Below, one piece after another: positions 1 through 9,357 of a stretch of DNA of 40,756 nt. This DNA is from an uncultured bacterium (GTDB lineage Bacteria > Cyanobacteriota > Vampirovibrionia > Gastranaerophilales > Gastranaerophilaceae), in contig CAMVQX010000001.1 of NCBI GenBank assembly GCA_947169755.1, forward strand, positions 1 through 40,756, in the 5' to 3' direction. Made by a program: the position numbers and the translations under genes. Below the pieces are notes generated by a model, which worked only from the letters and a program-made list of their open reading frames with translations, was not told the origin of the DNA and did not search any database. Numbering within the stretch: position 1 is the stretch's first letter; each line of letters starts with the position of its first letter.

Positions 1-1243
1 TAGTACTTTTTTTGATTATTATTATACTATCGTGAGATTTCCATTTGTGGAAGTTTCTCAATTGTGGAAATCCATTGTATAGACTAAAAAAATATTTTCC
101 TATAGTAATTTTATCGTGATTTTTTATGTTAACAGAATTTTTTGGAAGATTTGTATTTATACAAGGAATTTCATTGTTGTTAAACAGTATTGGAGTGTAG
201 TCTGACGATATCATTTCTGTTTGAGGATATAAACTGTTTATGTCATAAATATTTTCAAACAAATAATCAGCAACAATGTCGTTATCTTTAAGAAAAACAA
301 CAAAATCGTTGTCATAACATGATAAACTTTTTATATAATCATTGTAATTATCCGTTTCAGAAAAATTTATGATTTTAATATCAGATATTAAGTGTTCAAT
401 GTTTTTAAAAGATGATTCTTTTTGAAAATCGTTAAACCAATTTTCAAAATATTTTTCTTTGCTTAAATCAATAACAATCAATTGCCAGTCTTTATACGAT
501 TGGTTAAAAATACTATAAAAAGTTTCTGACAGATTGTTGTTTTTATAATATGTAGTAAATACGACGTTTATCATTGGTCTTAATTTTTTAGTTTGTTTTA
601 AAAAATAATTCGTATCTTTGTTCAACCATGAGCCTTGTCCAAGATGAACAATATAATCTGTTAATTTTATATTTTTGATTTTTATGTTGTTTTTGTTTAA
701 TTCTTCAAGAAAAAATGCACCCGTGTCTTTTTCGCCAGGAATTATACTATCGGGCGTATAAAAATGTATATGATATTGTTTTACTTTTTTTAAATTTATT
801 AAACAAAAGAATGGAAAAAGTCTTTCTGTCGGCCATCCCCATTCAGCAATTCCTGTTTCTGCGATAACATCATATTCATTTTCATCAAATTCATTTAATA
901 ACTTTTGAATAGACGGATAAAACATTACGTCATTGTCGCATAGTACAATGTATTCATCATCTATCAAATTAAATGCATATTCTATTGTTCCGCTGTGAAG
1001 TACAGAGTATCTTCCGCCCAGTTTATCATATTTTGTTACGGCATGCTCATATACTTCTGTTGTATTTTTATAATTAAAATTATCAATAATTGTTACATCG
1101 TTTAACGCGGTTTCATATTTTTGCTCTGTGGAGTTATCTAAAACATAAGCATGACACATTCCATATTGTTTGCGAAATGACATTATCATACTATTAGTTA
1201 ATTCTTTATTATTAAAGTTTGCTGTTAATAATGAAAACTTCAT
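1..1243 (-). CDS. Tandem-domain GT2-like glycosyltransferase (C-terminus cut by window)
   Basis: The frame is open from an ATG at 1243 to the window edge, so the 3' end is missing. The first module starts MKFSLLTANFN and has a VLCDNDVM motif near residue 105, typical of the metal-binding DxD of GT-A folds. A second module starts near residue 224 (MINVVFTTYY) and has FLKDNDIVADY near residue 318. Two GT2-like domains in one chain suggest a bifunctional sugar transferase acting on a polysaccharide. It is followed upstream by an ATP-grasp gene 7 bp away, probably in the same leftward operon. Substrate cannot be told from sequence. Confidence 0.7.
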   Translation of the reverse strand, partial: MKFSLLTANFNNKELTNSMIMSFRKQYGMCHAYVLDNSTEQKYETALNDVTIIDNFNYKNTTEVYEHAVTKYDKLGGRYSVLHSGTIEYAFNLIDDEYIVLCDNDVMFYPSIQKLLNEFDENEYDVIAETGIAEWGWPTERLFPFFCLINLKKVKQYHIHFYTPDSIIPGEKDTGAFFLEELNKNNIKIKNIKLTDYIVHLGQGSWLNKDTNYFLKQTKKLRPMINVVFTTYYKNNNLSETFYSIFNQSYKDWQLIVIDLSKEKYFENWFNDFQKESSFKNIEHLISDIKIINFSETDNYNDYIKSLSCYDNDFVVFLKDNDIVADYLFENIYDINSLYPQTEMISSDYTPILFNNNEIPCINTNLPKNSVNIKNHDKITIGKYFFSLYNGFPQLRNFHKWKSHDSIIIIKKST

Positions 1244-1250
1244 AATTGAA

Positions 1251-2099
1251 TTATAATTTTAGCATATTTCCAAATAACAAAGATATTTCTTTTTTATCAG
1301 ATTCATTATATTTCAAATGTCCTCCTGCTGGTGTAAATGTAAGTTCTCCTAAATAAACAGTACCATTTATTTCATAAAAATCAACACGGACAAACTTAAA
1401 GTCTTGAGAAAGTTTTTTGGCATATTCTTTCATAAGTTCAAATTTTTTAGGTTTTATTGAATTTATGTCAACTGTATAGTCTGCTGGAGTACTTAATTCA
1501 GAAATATATAACGGATTTAAATCATTGTCGTAATAATTATATTTTACAGTGTGTTGATGCATATTTCTGTCAAAACAAATTTGTAAAAATTTAGGTTCAC
1601 CGTTAAAACAACATATTTTATAATCTATTATGTTTTCTCCCAACAATTTTTCAGCAAATATTTTAGGTACTATGTCTTTATAGTGATATTCTGCTGCTTT
1701 TTCAGAAAAATCGTAATTCTTCCATTCCTCTAATGTTTTTCTATAATATTCAAATTCATTTTTGTTTGTACGATTTTTGTCTTTTACAACAATCGTCATA
1801 CCGCTTCCATGATTACATTTTAATACAAATTCTGAAGGTAAAAGATCAAACACAATATCATTTGCTGAATTATATTCATAATAAATTGGAACACATATAT
1901 CTTTTCCGAGTTTTTCTTTACAGTATTCGTGCAATTTTATTTTGTCTGTACACTTTGTTTTCAAAGGCATTATATCATACGTTTTTAACCATGATATTTT
2001 TTCTTGAATTGTTTTCGGATTGTCTATATTTACATCTATACCAACATTCAACATATCATTGCACACTGATTCTTTTATTTTTTCCAATGAAAGCTTCAT
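1251..2099 (-). CDS. TupA-like ATP-grasp protein (copy 1)
   Basis: 282 residues, the usual size of TupA-like ATP-grasp proteins, which join carboxylates to amines in teichuronopeptide and surface-polymer synthesis. Seen: SEFVLKCNHGSG (nucleotide-binding strand, about residue 90), IFAEKLLG, DYKICCFNGEPKF and a C-terminal VRVDFYE...GELTF metal/ATP site. Lies 5 bp from the glycosyltransferase at 2105, same strand. A close paralog on the other strand is at 3542. The link to surface or capsule modification is inferred from context. Confidence 0.75.
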   Translation of the reverse strand: MKLSLEKIKESVCNDMLNVGIDVNIDNPKTIQEKISWLKTYDIMPLKTKCTDKIKLHEYCKEKLGKDICVPIYYEYNSANDIVFDLLPSEFVLKCNHGSGMTIVVKDKNRTNKNEFEYYRKTLEEWKNYDFSEKAAEYHYKDIVPKIFAEKLLGENIIDYKICCFNGEPKFLQICFDRNMHQHTVKYNYYDNDLNPLYISELSTPADYTVDINSIKPKKFELMKEYAKKLSQDFKFVRVDFYEINGTVYLGELTFTPAGGHLKYNESDKKEISLLFGNMLKL

Positions 2100-2104
2100 G
2101 CCAG

Positions 2105-2734
2105 TTAATCTATAAAATTATTTTTGTAAAAAGGAAGCGATCTCTGGTTTTTAGAAATCGGTTGAATATCATCGTGAAAAATTATAGGAAGTTTTGTGTA
2201 CTTGCAACAGTGTATATTAACTCCTTTTTGTTTAAGATGTTCTGCATAAAAGTTGTCGTCTTTTGAAGTTTGTATAATGCTATCAGATATTTGTTCAACT
2301 GGAAAATTTATATTCCAATACAATGTACACGGCCCTTGAGTTATAAATCTCGTAGTGAAAGTGTAACGAATTACATTTTCCTTTGTTTTTAACCATTCAT
2401 CATAAAGATTTTGTGCATAATTCAATACATACAAACAATCGTCATCTGCACTTATAACAGGTACTCCTTTGTATTTTTTAAGCGTAAATGCAAATTTTTT
2501 GAAAGATTTATAGTTCTTTTTAACCCATAAAATTTCAAAATAATCTGACAAACTTAAAAGATTTTCTGGAAGTTCTTTTTCTTTTTGAGGAAATTCGTCT
2601 TCAGACAGTGTTAAAACAATATGAAATCCCGGACAACTTTTTATAAGTGAGTAAATTGTTTTTGATGCGGTATTGATTCTTGCTTTCCAACTAGTTAAAC
2701 TTATAATTGCTTTCTCTCCTTGATATTCTTTCAT
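2105..2734 (-). CDS. Glycosyltransferase-like protein (paralog A)
   Basis: 209 residues. The start GEKAIISLTSWKARI and the central VISADDDC (a DxD-type sugar-nucleotide site, about residue 95) are shared with the genes at 2764 and 5047, so the three are paralogs of one small GT-A family. This copy is about 28 residues shorter than the 5047 copy and differs after the DDD motif. Its ATG is only 29 bp from the divergent gene at 2764, so the two share a promoter region. Substrate unknown. Confidence 0.65.
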   Translation of the reverse strand: MKEYQGEKAIISLTSWKARINTASKTIYSLIKSCPGFHIVLTLSEDEFPQKEKELPENLLSLSDYFEILWVKKNYKSFKKFAFTLKKYKGVPVISADDDCLYVLNYAQNLYDEWLKTKENVIRYTFTTRFITQGPCTLYWNINFPVEQISDSIIQTSKDDNFYAEHLKQKGVNIHCCKYTKLPIIFHDDIQPISKNQRSLPFYKNNFID

Positions 2735-2763
2735 ATAAATATATTATAAAATATTTATTAAGT

Positions 2764-3552
2764 ATGAAAATTGTCGTAAGTATGACAAGCTATCCAAAAC
2801 GTATAGTAAATGTAGGAAAGTCAATATACGCATTATTAAACAAACAAACATTGCCCCCAGATGAAATATATGTATGGTTGAGTACAGAAGAATTTCCAAA
2901 TAAAGAAAATGACCTTCCAAAAGATTTGATATTGTTTTCTGAAGTATCAAATAAAATAAAAATTAAATGGGTAGAAAAAAATACATACGTTCATAAAAGA
3001 CACGAAATTTTTAAAATAATTAAAGATGCTTATGTATTTTTTATGGACGACGACGTATATTACAACGAAGATTTAATAAAGACAGTCGTTGAAAAAGCAA
3101 AACAATATCCGAATTCTATTATATGCTATAACAATTACAACCCTCACGAATATCGTGGAAAACATATATTGTATCGTAATAATACTCTTGGAAGTGGACC
3201 GTTTATCAACAAAATACGCTGGTGTGGACAAAGTATGATACCGTCAGAAATATATCCAGTGGAAATATTATCAGATGAATACAAAAAAATAAGAGACAAA
3301 ACTTCTCCAATAAGTGATGAATGCTGGTTTCAACCTTTTGTAGTTGAATATAATCTTCCAATATATTATTGCAAATTTGGTTGGGGCGTAGATATAAGTC
3401 CAACACTTGGAAAACAAAGTGGACTTGTTTCATGGTCTCATAAATTGGACTCAAACGGATTAGAAAAAAGAGATAATTGGCTAAATGCTGTATTAAATGC
3501 ATTTCCAAATATACTTAAAAAATATGAAAGATTGTTTAACTATGGAAAATAA
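2764..3552 (+). CDS. Glycosyltransferase-like protein (paralog B, rightward)
   Basis: 262 residues from ATG 2764. An earlier in-frame ATG at 2707 would overlap the divergent gene and adds no family-like sequence. MKIVVSMTSYPKRI at the N-terminus and FFMDDDVYY (about residue 98) match the paralogs at 2105 and 5047. WCGQSMIPSEIYP and a DECW segment are typical of acceptor-side regions in such enzymes. The 3' end overlaps the ATP-grasp gene start by 11 bp, so the two are translationally coupled. Confidence 0.65.
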   Translation: MKIVVSMTSYPKRIVNVGKSIYALLNKQTLPPDEIYVWLSTEEFPNKENDLPKDLILFSEVSNKIKIKWVEKNTYVHKRHEIFKIIKDAYVFFMDDDVYYNEDLIKTVVEKAKQYPNSIICYNNYNPHEYRGKHILYRNNTLGSGPFINKIRWCGQSMIPSEIYPVEILSDEYKKIRDKTSPISDECWFQPFVVEYNLPIYYCKFGWGVDISPTLGKQSGLVSWSHKLDSNGLEKRDNWLNAVLNAFPNILKKYERLFNYGK

Positions 3553-4390
3553 TGAATGGTTAAAATTTTGTGAAAAGCAAATACCCGAGTTAAAACGACT
3601 ATATAAAATTCATACAGGAGATAATTTAGATTTAAATAATTGCAAAACATTAAGTGAAAAGATACAATGGCTTAAAATATATGATAGCAATAAACTAAAA
3701 ATTAAATGCAGTGATAAGTTATTAGTAAGAGATTATTGCAAAGAAAAATTACAAAAAGATTTGTTTGTTCCAATAATTGGAGTATGGAAAACATTTGATG
3801 AAATAGATTTTAATAAATTGCCAAGTGATTATGTATTAAAAACAAATCATGGATCTCATACAAATATTATAGTAAAAAATAATAAAATAAACAAAAAAGA
3901 GGCTAAAAAAAGTTTTGATAAATGGCTATCAAAAGATTGGACTTGGTGGGGCAAAGAAATGGCATATTATCCTATAGATAGAAAAATTTTTGCAGAAAAA
4001 TATGTACAAGATAAAATAAACGGAGAATTAACTGATTATAAATTTTTATGTTTTAATGGAGAACCAAAATTTGTACAAGTAATCAATGATAGAAATACAA
4101 AAAAATTTCATTTAAATTACTATGATATGAATTTTAACTTTGTAGATATATCACGAATAGATGTTCCAAGCAATAAAAATATAAAAGATAATAAACCATA
4201 TAATTTTGAATTAATGAAAGAATATGCAAAAAAACTCTCACAAGATTTTAACTTTGTAAGAGTAGATTTTTATGAAATTGATAATATTGTATATTTGAGT
4301 GAACTTACATTTTTTCCAGCATCTGGTTTTTTAAAATATAAAAACGAAAAAACAAATTTAATGCTGGGAAAAATGCTTAAATTAAATTAA
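3542..4390 (+). CDS. TupA-like ATP-grasp protein (copy 2, rightward)
   Basis: 282 residues starting MENNEWLKFCEKQ; an ATG 45 bp upstream lies inside the previous gene. DYVLKTNHGSH, IFAEKYV, DYKFLCFNGEPKF and VRVDFYE...SELTFFPASG align with the copy at 1251, with long identical stretches around LMKEYAKKLSQDF. Runs tail-to-tail with the gene at 4387, the two stop codons overlapping by 4 bp. Forms with 2764 the right arm of an inverted duplication of the 1251-2734 pair. Confidence 0.75.
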   Translation: MENNEWLKFCEKQIPELKRLYKIHTGDNLDLNNCKTLSEKIQWLKIYDSNKLKIKCSDKLLVRDYCKEKLQKDLFVPIIGVWKTFDEIDFNKLPSDYVLKTNHGSHTNIIVKNNKINKKEAKKSFDKWLSKDWTWWGKEMAYYPIDRKIFAEKYVQDKINGELTDYKFLCFNGEPKFVQVINDRNTKKFHLNYYDMNFNFVDISRIDVPSNKNIKDNKPYNFELMKEYAKKLSQDFNFVRVDFYEIDNIVYLSELTFFPASGFLKYKNEKTNLMLGKMLKLN

Positions 4391-5046
4391 GTAACTTTTG
4401 TAAATTTATTAGAATACATTATTTTAGTAGAAATTCGTTTATCATCATTTTTTATAAAAATTTCTTTATATTCATTGTAAATATCTCGTGCTAATTGCTC
4501 GTTGTTTTTATGTAAATCTGTTTTGTATATTTTGGTATATTCATTTTCATATTTTTGCAAATACAAAAAATCAGATTCTTTATTTGTAACAATAATTAAA
4601 GGATATTTTTTAATATTTTGTTTTATAATGTATTCAAAATTTTCGTATTTATCTTTTTCTATGTCCCATGAACTTCCAATGACAAAAATTGGTGTGTTAT
4701 TTAATTTTAATCTTGATTTATATTTTTCTATAATATAACTTTGTATATCATAAAAATATATGTGATTGTCTTTTTTAATAATAGTTTTGCAATTTAAATC
4801 TTCTCTGTAATGATGATATAATACTTTTACATTATTGTCTATAATTAAGTAATATTCGTCATTGTTATAATCTTCGCATTTTTGCAAATAATAGTTGTTA
4901 AAATTTATATTTTTATAATTTTTTATAAGGTATCCAAAAGATATATGATCTATAATATTCCAACAAAATGGGTTAATATATTCTTGTCGTAAAACATCTA
5001 GTGTAATGTTAGAAGCAACACAAGAATCTCCTATCGCATTTATCAT
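4387..5046 (-). CDS. DUF1919/DUF1796-like protein
   Basis: 219 residues. The N-terminus MINAIGDSCVASNITL followed by INPFCWN and a later FVIGSSWD and PLIIVTNKES resemble exopolysaccharide-associated DUF1919/DUF1796 proteins, which share a Cys near the start and often sit in capsule gene clusters. No catalytic function is established for these families. Directly follows the glycosyltransferase at 5047 in the same leftward unit (stop and start adjacent). Confidence 0.4.
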   Translation of the reverse strand: MINAIGDSCVASNITLDVLRQEYINPFCWNIIDHISFGYLIKNYKNINFNNYYLQKCEDYNNDEYYLIIDNNVKVLYHHYREDLNCKTIIKKDNHIYFYDIQSYIIEKYKSRLKLNNTPIFVIGSSWDIEKDKYENFEYIIKQNIKKYPLIIVTNKESDFLYLQKYENEYTKIYKTDLHKNNEQLARDIYNEYKEIFIKNDDKRISTKIMYSNKFTKVT

Positions 5047-5760
5047 TTATTTAAGTTTTTTAAAGTTTGTTTCCATTTCTTCAAGTAATCTGCTTTTTCT
5101 AGAAGATTGTACTTTTTTTAGATCATGCAGTGGACATTCTTCATCATGAAATTCATATACATCTCTCCACGGACCAATGACAATACATTTGTTTAATTTT
5201 AACAATATTTTTAAACATGAATAATAATCATCATCTTGATCTGTAAGAGACAATACTTTATCTGTTAATAGCAACAGCCCATATTTGCCAAAAATGTATG
5301 GCGGATATAATGTTCCAGCACCTCCATTGTGCCATATTTTAAAATTGTTTCTTTCAACAAATGTTGTTCTTTTTCCCCAAATTGAAACAAAAGTTTTTTT
5401 GTCGTTTTTGTTCCATTCAGAATACATTCTTTCTGCATAATTATACTTATAAATACAGTCATCGTCTGCACTTATAATAGGAACTGTTCTGTATTTGTCC
5501 ATTGTGAACAATATTTTCTTGAATGCTTTGTAGTTTTTTTGAACCCAAAGTATTTCAATCAAATCGTTATCAACAAATAACATCAATTCTTCAGGTAATT
5601 CTGCTTCTTTTAATGGAAATTCTTCTTCTGCTAGAACTAACACAATATGAAATCCAGGACAATTAGATAATAAAGAATATAAAGTTTTTCCAACAGTATT
5701 AATTCTTGCTTTCCAACTTGTTAAACTTATAATTGCTTTTTCGCCATTATACTGTTTCAT
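5047..5760 (-). CDS. Glycosyltransferase-like protein (paralog C)
   Basis: 237 residues. GEKAIISLTSWKARI and PIISADDDC (about residue 97) are nearly identical to the gene at 2105. The C-terminal half has a GAGTLYPP segment and TDQDDDYY (about residue 170), the pattern expected of a full-length member of this GT-A family, so this looks like the intact version and 2105 a derived one. Overlaps the coiled-coil gene upstream by ATGA. Confidence 0.65.
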   Translation of the reverse strand: MKQYNGEKAIISLTSWKARINTVGKTLYSLLSNCPGFHIVLVLAEEEFPLKEAELPEELMLFVDNDLIEILWVQKNYKAFKKILFTMDKYRTVPIISADDDCIYKYNYAERMYSEWNKNDKKTFVSIWGKRTTFVERNNFKIWHNGGAGTLYPPYIFGKYGLLLLTDKVLSLTDQDDDYYSCLKILLKLNKCIVIGPWRDVYEFHDEECPLHDLKKVQSSRKSRLLEEMETNFKKLK

Positions 5761-6203
5761 TTTTTCTTATTCTTTTTCAATTTTTCAATAAATTCGTTAT
5801 ATTCTTTGTTAAATTCTTCAAGATTAAATTCTTTTTTAACAGGTTTTACTTCTGTTTTGTTTTTTCTTGGTCTATTAAATTCTTCCAACATTTTGTTTAA
5901 CTTGTTATTTTCTTTTTTTAATTTTGCATTTCCATCTTTGTATAATGTTATATCGTACAATAGTTTTTCTTTTTCTTTTTCAAGTTTGTTAGTTTCTTGC
6001 TTATAAAATGTTATGTCCTTTTTTAAATTTTCATTATCTGTTTTGAGTTTATCGTATTTTTCAATAGAAAATCCGATGTCAACTATACTTTTTTTCTGCA
6101 GTTGTGTATATTTTTCTTTAAGAGATTTGTTGATATCTGATAATTTGTTTAACTTTTCTTTAAGTTTGAAGTATTCATCTGAGTCTACTATCATTTTTGA
6201 CAT
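5757..6203 (-). CDS. Coiled-coil protein, unknown function
   Basis: 148 residues, rich in Lys, Glu, Asn and Leu. Heptad-like spacing (LNKLSDINKSLKEKYTQL, then LEKEKEKLLYDI) runs from about residue 10 to 115, so a long coiled coil is likely. No signal peptide, no membrane segment, no catalytic motif. Its stop overlaps the start of the glycosyltransferase at 5047, so it may be a structural partner or scaffold, but that is only context. Confidence 0.6.
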   Translation of the reverse strand: MSKMIVDSDEYFKLKEKLNKLSDINKSLKEKYTQLQKKSIVDIGFSIEKYDKLKTDNENLKKDITFYKQETNKLEKEKEKLLYDITLYKDGNAKLKKENNKLNKMLEEFNRPRKNKTEVKPVKKEFNLEEFNKEYNEFIEKLKKNKKK

Positions 6204-6204
6204 A

Positions 6205-6246
6205 ACAAAAAATGCAATTTAATTATTTATTATAACTAAATTGCAT
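6205..6246 (-). terminator. Intrinsic terminator, leftward
   Basis: On the minus strand a 10-bp stem ATGCAATTTA / TAAATTGCAT with a 15-nt loop is followed by TTTTTT. It lies after the 51-residue gene and before the coiled-coil gene, so it closes the purine/MetK-side transcript. Confidence 0.6.
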
Positions 6247-6266
6247 CCACTATATTATTTTTTGAT

Positions 6267-6422
6267 TTATTCCACTATTCCTGGACTTTTCTTTTCAAGT
6301 TCTTTTTTGAATTTTTCTATTTCTTCTTTAGCTATTTTTCTTGCAATCGTTTCAATGCATTCTTTGAACTCAAGAGCTATTTTTGTTGAATTGTAATCAA
6401 TTCCCGAATTAATAGTAGACAT
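6267..6422 (-). CDS. Small charged protein (51 aa)
   Basis: ATG at 6422, TAA at 6267-6269. Begins MSTINSGIDYNSTKIA and continues as a strongly charged helix (IAKEEIEKFKKELEKK). Lies 38 bp downstream of the IMPDH-like gene and just before the terminator. No family recognised. The case for coding is the ATG, the helical amphipathic composition and the fit of the frame between gene and terminator. Confidence 0.55.
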   Translation of the reverse strand: MSTINSGIDYNSTKIALEFKECIETIARKIAKEEIEKFKKELEKKSPGIVE

Positions 6423-6460
6423 TGTATAAAGAAGATTACTTTGCATTATATTTGTATTGT

Positions 6461-7591
6461 TTATAAAATTATTTGAGCATTCGTTATTTCGTTTGGAATA
6501 GAATTATCTGTAGTCTGGTTGTATTGTTTTGAAGCATTTGGGCTCAGTACTCTTAACTCAACATTTCCGACAAATTCGCTCAAACGTGTTTTTCCACAAT
6601 AAGACATACAACTGCGAAGATATTGTGTAAACTCTTCTGAGAACTCCTTTATAGTTAAATTGCTCATTTTGTTGTAAACGACTTTTCCTTCAGGAGCTAT
6701 AATTGAAGATCTTCCAAGTGCTTTCTGTCCTTCAACAGAAGCCATTCCAAAATGAATTTTGTATTTTATACTTTTTGCGTCGGTAACAACCTCTCCAGAA
6801 CTGTCTTTCAATGCATTCAACATGCTTCCAAGCATTACATAATCTGCTCCAAGTGCCAATGCTTTGTTAATATTTCTGTAATTTTCAAAGCCACCATCAG
6901 CAACAATCTTTGAGTTGAATGAATAATAATTTCGTTTCTTTACACATTCATCAATCAATGTTCCCATAGGCATATAAATACCAGTGGTTGTTGCAGTAAT
7001 ACAAGCAGAACCAGTTCCAACAGACAATTTGATAAAATCGCATCCACTATTGCCAAGATTGACAAAAGCTTCAGGATTTGCAACATTGCCTGACATAATC
7101 AGCATCTTTTCTTTATAAATGTCTTTGAGTTCTCGTACTTTGTAATAAAGATCGTCCATATTTCCGTTTGCAATATCAATGCAAACTTTCAATGGAATAT
7201 TGGATATTTTTGTAGCAAGATTTTCTTTGTTCAAAACAAAATAATCAACTTCTTTCAAAGAAAAAGCAACAAACAGTCTTCTTGTTATCAAAAGTTTTAT
7301 TCTTTTTGACAACTGGACTGTTCTCGGAATTACAGGAGTAATATTTGAGCTAAGATAGTTGTCTATGCACTCATCACTTCCATCAATTACAGAAGGCATA
7401 GGAGCTGTAAATATTGGAAGAGTTTTATGATATTCGTACATGCAATCTATCATCTTAGCAGGAGTGTTAATCAAGCATTCAAAATCATTATAGTAAGGAT
7501 TACATAAAGATCTGCTTGATATTGATGAATTTCCTGCAGGAACAATTCCTAAATCGTCAAGCGTATATGCTGTTTCACGAATAATACTCAT
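6461..7591 (-). CDS. IMP dehydrogenase / GMP reductase family enzyme
   Basis: 376 residues, a TIM-barrel of the IMPDH/GMPR family that acts on IMP, XMP or GMP. Seen: PIFTAPMPSVID near the start of the barrel, MSGNVANPEAF, SVGTGSACITATTTG (the loop with the catalytic Cys), VADGGFENY and GADYVMLGSML (phosphate binding), then GMASVEGQ. No CBS pair is present, so it is closer in size to GMP reductase or CBS-less IMPDH. Which direction it works is not decidable by eye. It would adjust the purine pool during infection. Confidence 0.8.
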   Translation of the reverse strand: MSIIRETAYTLDDLGIVPAGNSSISSRSLCNPYYNDFECLINTPAKMIDCMYEYHKTLPIFTAPMPSVIDGSDECIDNYLSSNITPVIPRTVQLSKRIKLLITRRLFVAFSLKEVDYFVLNKENLATKISNIPLKVCIDIANGNMDDLYYKVRELKDIYKEKMLIMSGNVANPEAFVNLGNSGCDFIKLSVGTGSACITATTTGIYMPMGTLIDECVKKRNYYSFNSKIVADGGFENYRNINKALALGADYVMLGSMLNALKDSSGEVVTDAKSIKYKIHFGMASVEGQKALGRSSIIAPEGKVVYNKMSNLTIKEFSEEFTQYLRSCMSYCGKTRLSEFVGNVELRVLSPNASKQYNQTTDNSIPNEITNAQIIL

Positions 7592-7605
7592 ATTTAAAAA
7601 TTATA

Positions 7606-8265
7606 TTACCACCAAAGACTCATAAAATGTTTTGCAAAAAGAGCAAGTCCTTCCTCAATAAGTTTGTTTTCATTGATTCTGTCTTCGTGGAAAAGTTTGA
7701 TTTTGTCTTTATACTCTTCGTTAGTTTCCATCAAGTATGAGCCATTTTCTTGCTTTGTCATATTGTGACTTTTGCACCAATCAATTCCGTATTTTTTGCT
7801 ACGTTCATCATCATATTTGTCTTCATTGACAATATGGTCGAAAGCAAAAATCATTTTGTCGAGAATTTCTGTCCAAGCTTCAAAAGTCGGAACATCATCA
7901 GTTCCCGGATATCCGATTGTGTTTTCTTTGAAAACAATCAGACGAGGCAAAATAAATCTAGCAACAGTACTGTCCAAATTCCAGCATTCAGTATCATCAA
8001 AACCACGCTCAACACGCTGTTGTTTGAACTCGGCAAGTTTTTTAATATCCTTGTCGCTGTCGGTATACATATCAATTATACTAAAATTGACATTAGGAAT
8101 ACCAAGTGGATCATTTCCTTTGCAGGATTTAGTAACCTCGTTTTTGAGGTTTGCATATCTGTTGCGAGCTTTGTTTCTTGCTTTGTTTCTCTTCATATAT
8201 TTAAGTTCTTTGAAAAATTTTTCTGTATCATCAAAGATACTATATTTATGTTTACTTCTTTTCAT
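7606..8265 (-). CDS. Conserved phage protein of unknown function
   Basis: 219 residues. The middle (ECWNLDSTVARFILPRL, about residue 97) plus ILDKMIFAFD and the C-terminal GLALFAKHFMSLWW form a pattern seen in many phage proteins with no assigned function (from memory of the family). The N-terminal 45 residues are very basic, suggesting nucleic acid contact. Overlaps the upstream gene by ATGA, so the two are coupled. Confidence 0.6.
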   Translation of the reverse strand: MKRSKHKYSIFDDTEKFFKELKYMKRNKARNKARNRYANLKNEVTKSCKGNDPLGIPNVNFSIIDMYTDSDKDIKKLAEFKQQRVERGFDDTECWNLDSTVARFILPRLIVFKENTIGYPGTDDVPTFEAWTEILDKMIFAFDHIVNEDKYDDERSKKYGIDWCKSHNMTKQENGSYLMETNEEYKDKIKLFHEDRINENKLIEEGLALFAKHFMSLWW

Positions 8266-9152
8266 TTTTTCAATGGAAGTTTTTTCTTAAGAGTTCTTAT
8301 TTCTTCAAAATCAGTAGAGTCAGGCTCCTCTGGATATTCTTTGTAGAATTTTTCAAGATTTTCTGCAATTTCCTTTTTAGCCTCCTCTTCTTGGTCCTTT
8401 GTATATACAACATTGAAAATCTTGCTTTTCTCACACCAATACTTGCCTATTTTGCGAATCCACTCAAGATCATAGCCCTTTAATTTTGATTTGAACTCAG
8501 GATAAATGTCAACTAATGCAGTATACATAAGTTCATCAAAAAGTTCTTTACCATATTCTTCATCAGGAAAATATTGAAAGAATTTGTGAAACGGAGTAAG
8601 TGCATTGTATAAATCCTTAGACACATTGGTATGTATCATTGGATAATAACGACTACCAAGTTGTGAATACAATTGAATAGACTTGCATTCAACATCGTAA
8701 TATGAATTTATACGGTCTATTCGTGTAGCATCGCATAATGCTAAATCGTCATTGAAAAGAATTGTATATATTGGATGGTTTGCAAGATCCAACAATTCAT
8801 TGAATGTGTCGGCATCTGTAAATTCAACTCCTTCAACAGGAATACAGTCTGTAAACTCCATAAAACCGTAGCCGTTTACACGAAAATTTCTATAGTCAAA
8901 TCTTCCATTAGGAGAATATTTGACAATACGACCGTTGAAACATTGCTGTGATGCATTTTCAAGTTCTTCGTCTGAAGCTTTTGTTATCATTAGAAAATGC
9001 AATGCGCCAACATGCTTGCCTTGTCCAATATCATTTTCTCCTCCAGTGACAAAAATTGAGTCTTCTGGAATCATCATAACAGTTTCTTCAGCATCTTGTG
9101 GTCTAAGACTGTAATGACCACACTTTAAAACAATTTTCTTATTGTTTTCCAT
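8262..9152 (-). CDS. Hypothetical protein (296 aa)
   Basis: Soluble protein starting MENNKKIVLKCGHYSLRP. It has SIFVTGGENDIGQGKHVGA near residue 32 and an acidic C-terminal third ending in KKLPLKK. No recognised domain. Coupled by overlap with the neighbours on both sides (14 bp with the upstream 9139 gene, ATGA with 7606). No function is suggested. Confidence 0.6.
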   Translation of the reverse strand: MENNKKIVLKCGHYSLRPQDAEETVMMIPEDSIFVTGGENDIGQGKHVGALHFLMITKASDEELENASQQCFNGRIVKYSPNGRFDYRNFRVNGYGFMEFTDCIPVEGVEFTDADTFNELLDLANHPIYTILFNDDLALCDATRIDRINSYYDVECKSIQLYSQLGSRYYPMIHTNVSKDLYNALTPFHKFFQYFPDEEYGKELFDELMYTALVDIYPEFKSKLKGYDLEWIRKIGKYWCEKSKIFNVVYTKDQEEEAKKEIAENLEKFYKEYPEEPDSTDFEEIRTLKKKLPLKK

Positions 9153-9354
9153 CTTCTATATAAATTTCGTTAATTGAATACTCAAAAACATCTCCTTCGT
9201 TTCCTTCAAAATCGGCATAAATAACATCTTTGTTATTGTCAAGTTTTGGATAACTGCAACAAAAAATACCAACAACTTTCATCGGAAATTGTGTTTTCTT
9301 GCTTGCGATTGTCATTCCAATACGAAGTTCTGTTATATCTTTAATTTCTTTCAT
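9139..9354 (-). CDS. Small hypothetical protein (71 aa)
   Basis: Starts MKEIKDITELRIGMTI. An ATG 6 bp further up lies inside the -7 box of the promoter at 9358-9391, so it cannot be used. Even the 9354 ATG begins only about 4 nt after that box, so the message would be leaderless or nearly so. KLDNNKDVIYADFEGNEGD suggests a small beta-rich fold. First gene of the leftward transcript that ends at 6205. Confidence 0.55.
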   Translation of the reverse strand: MKEIKDITELRIGMTIASKKTQFPMKVVGIFCCSYPKLDNNKDVIYADFEGNEGDVFEYSINEIYIEDGKQ

Positions 9355-9357
9355 ATA

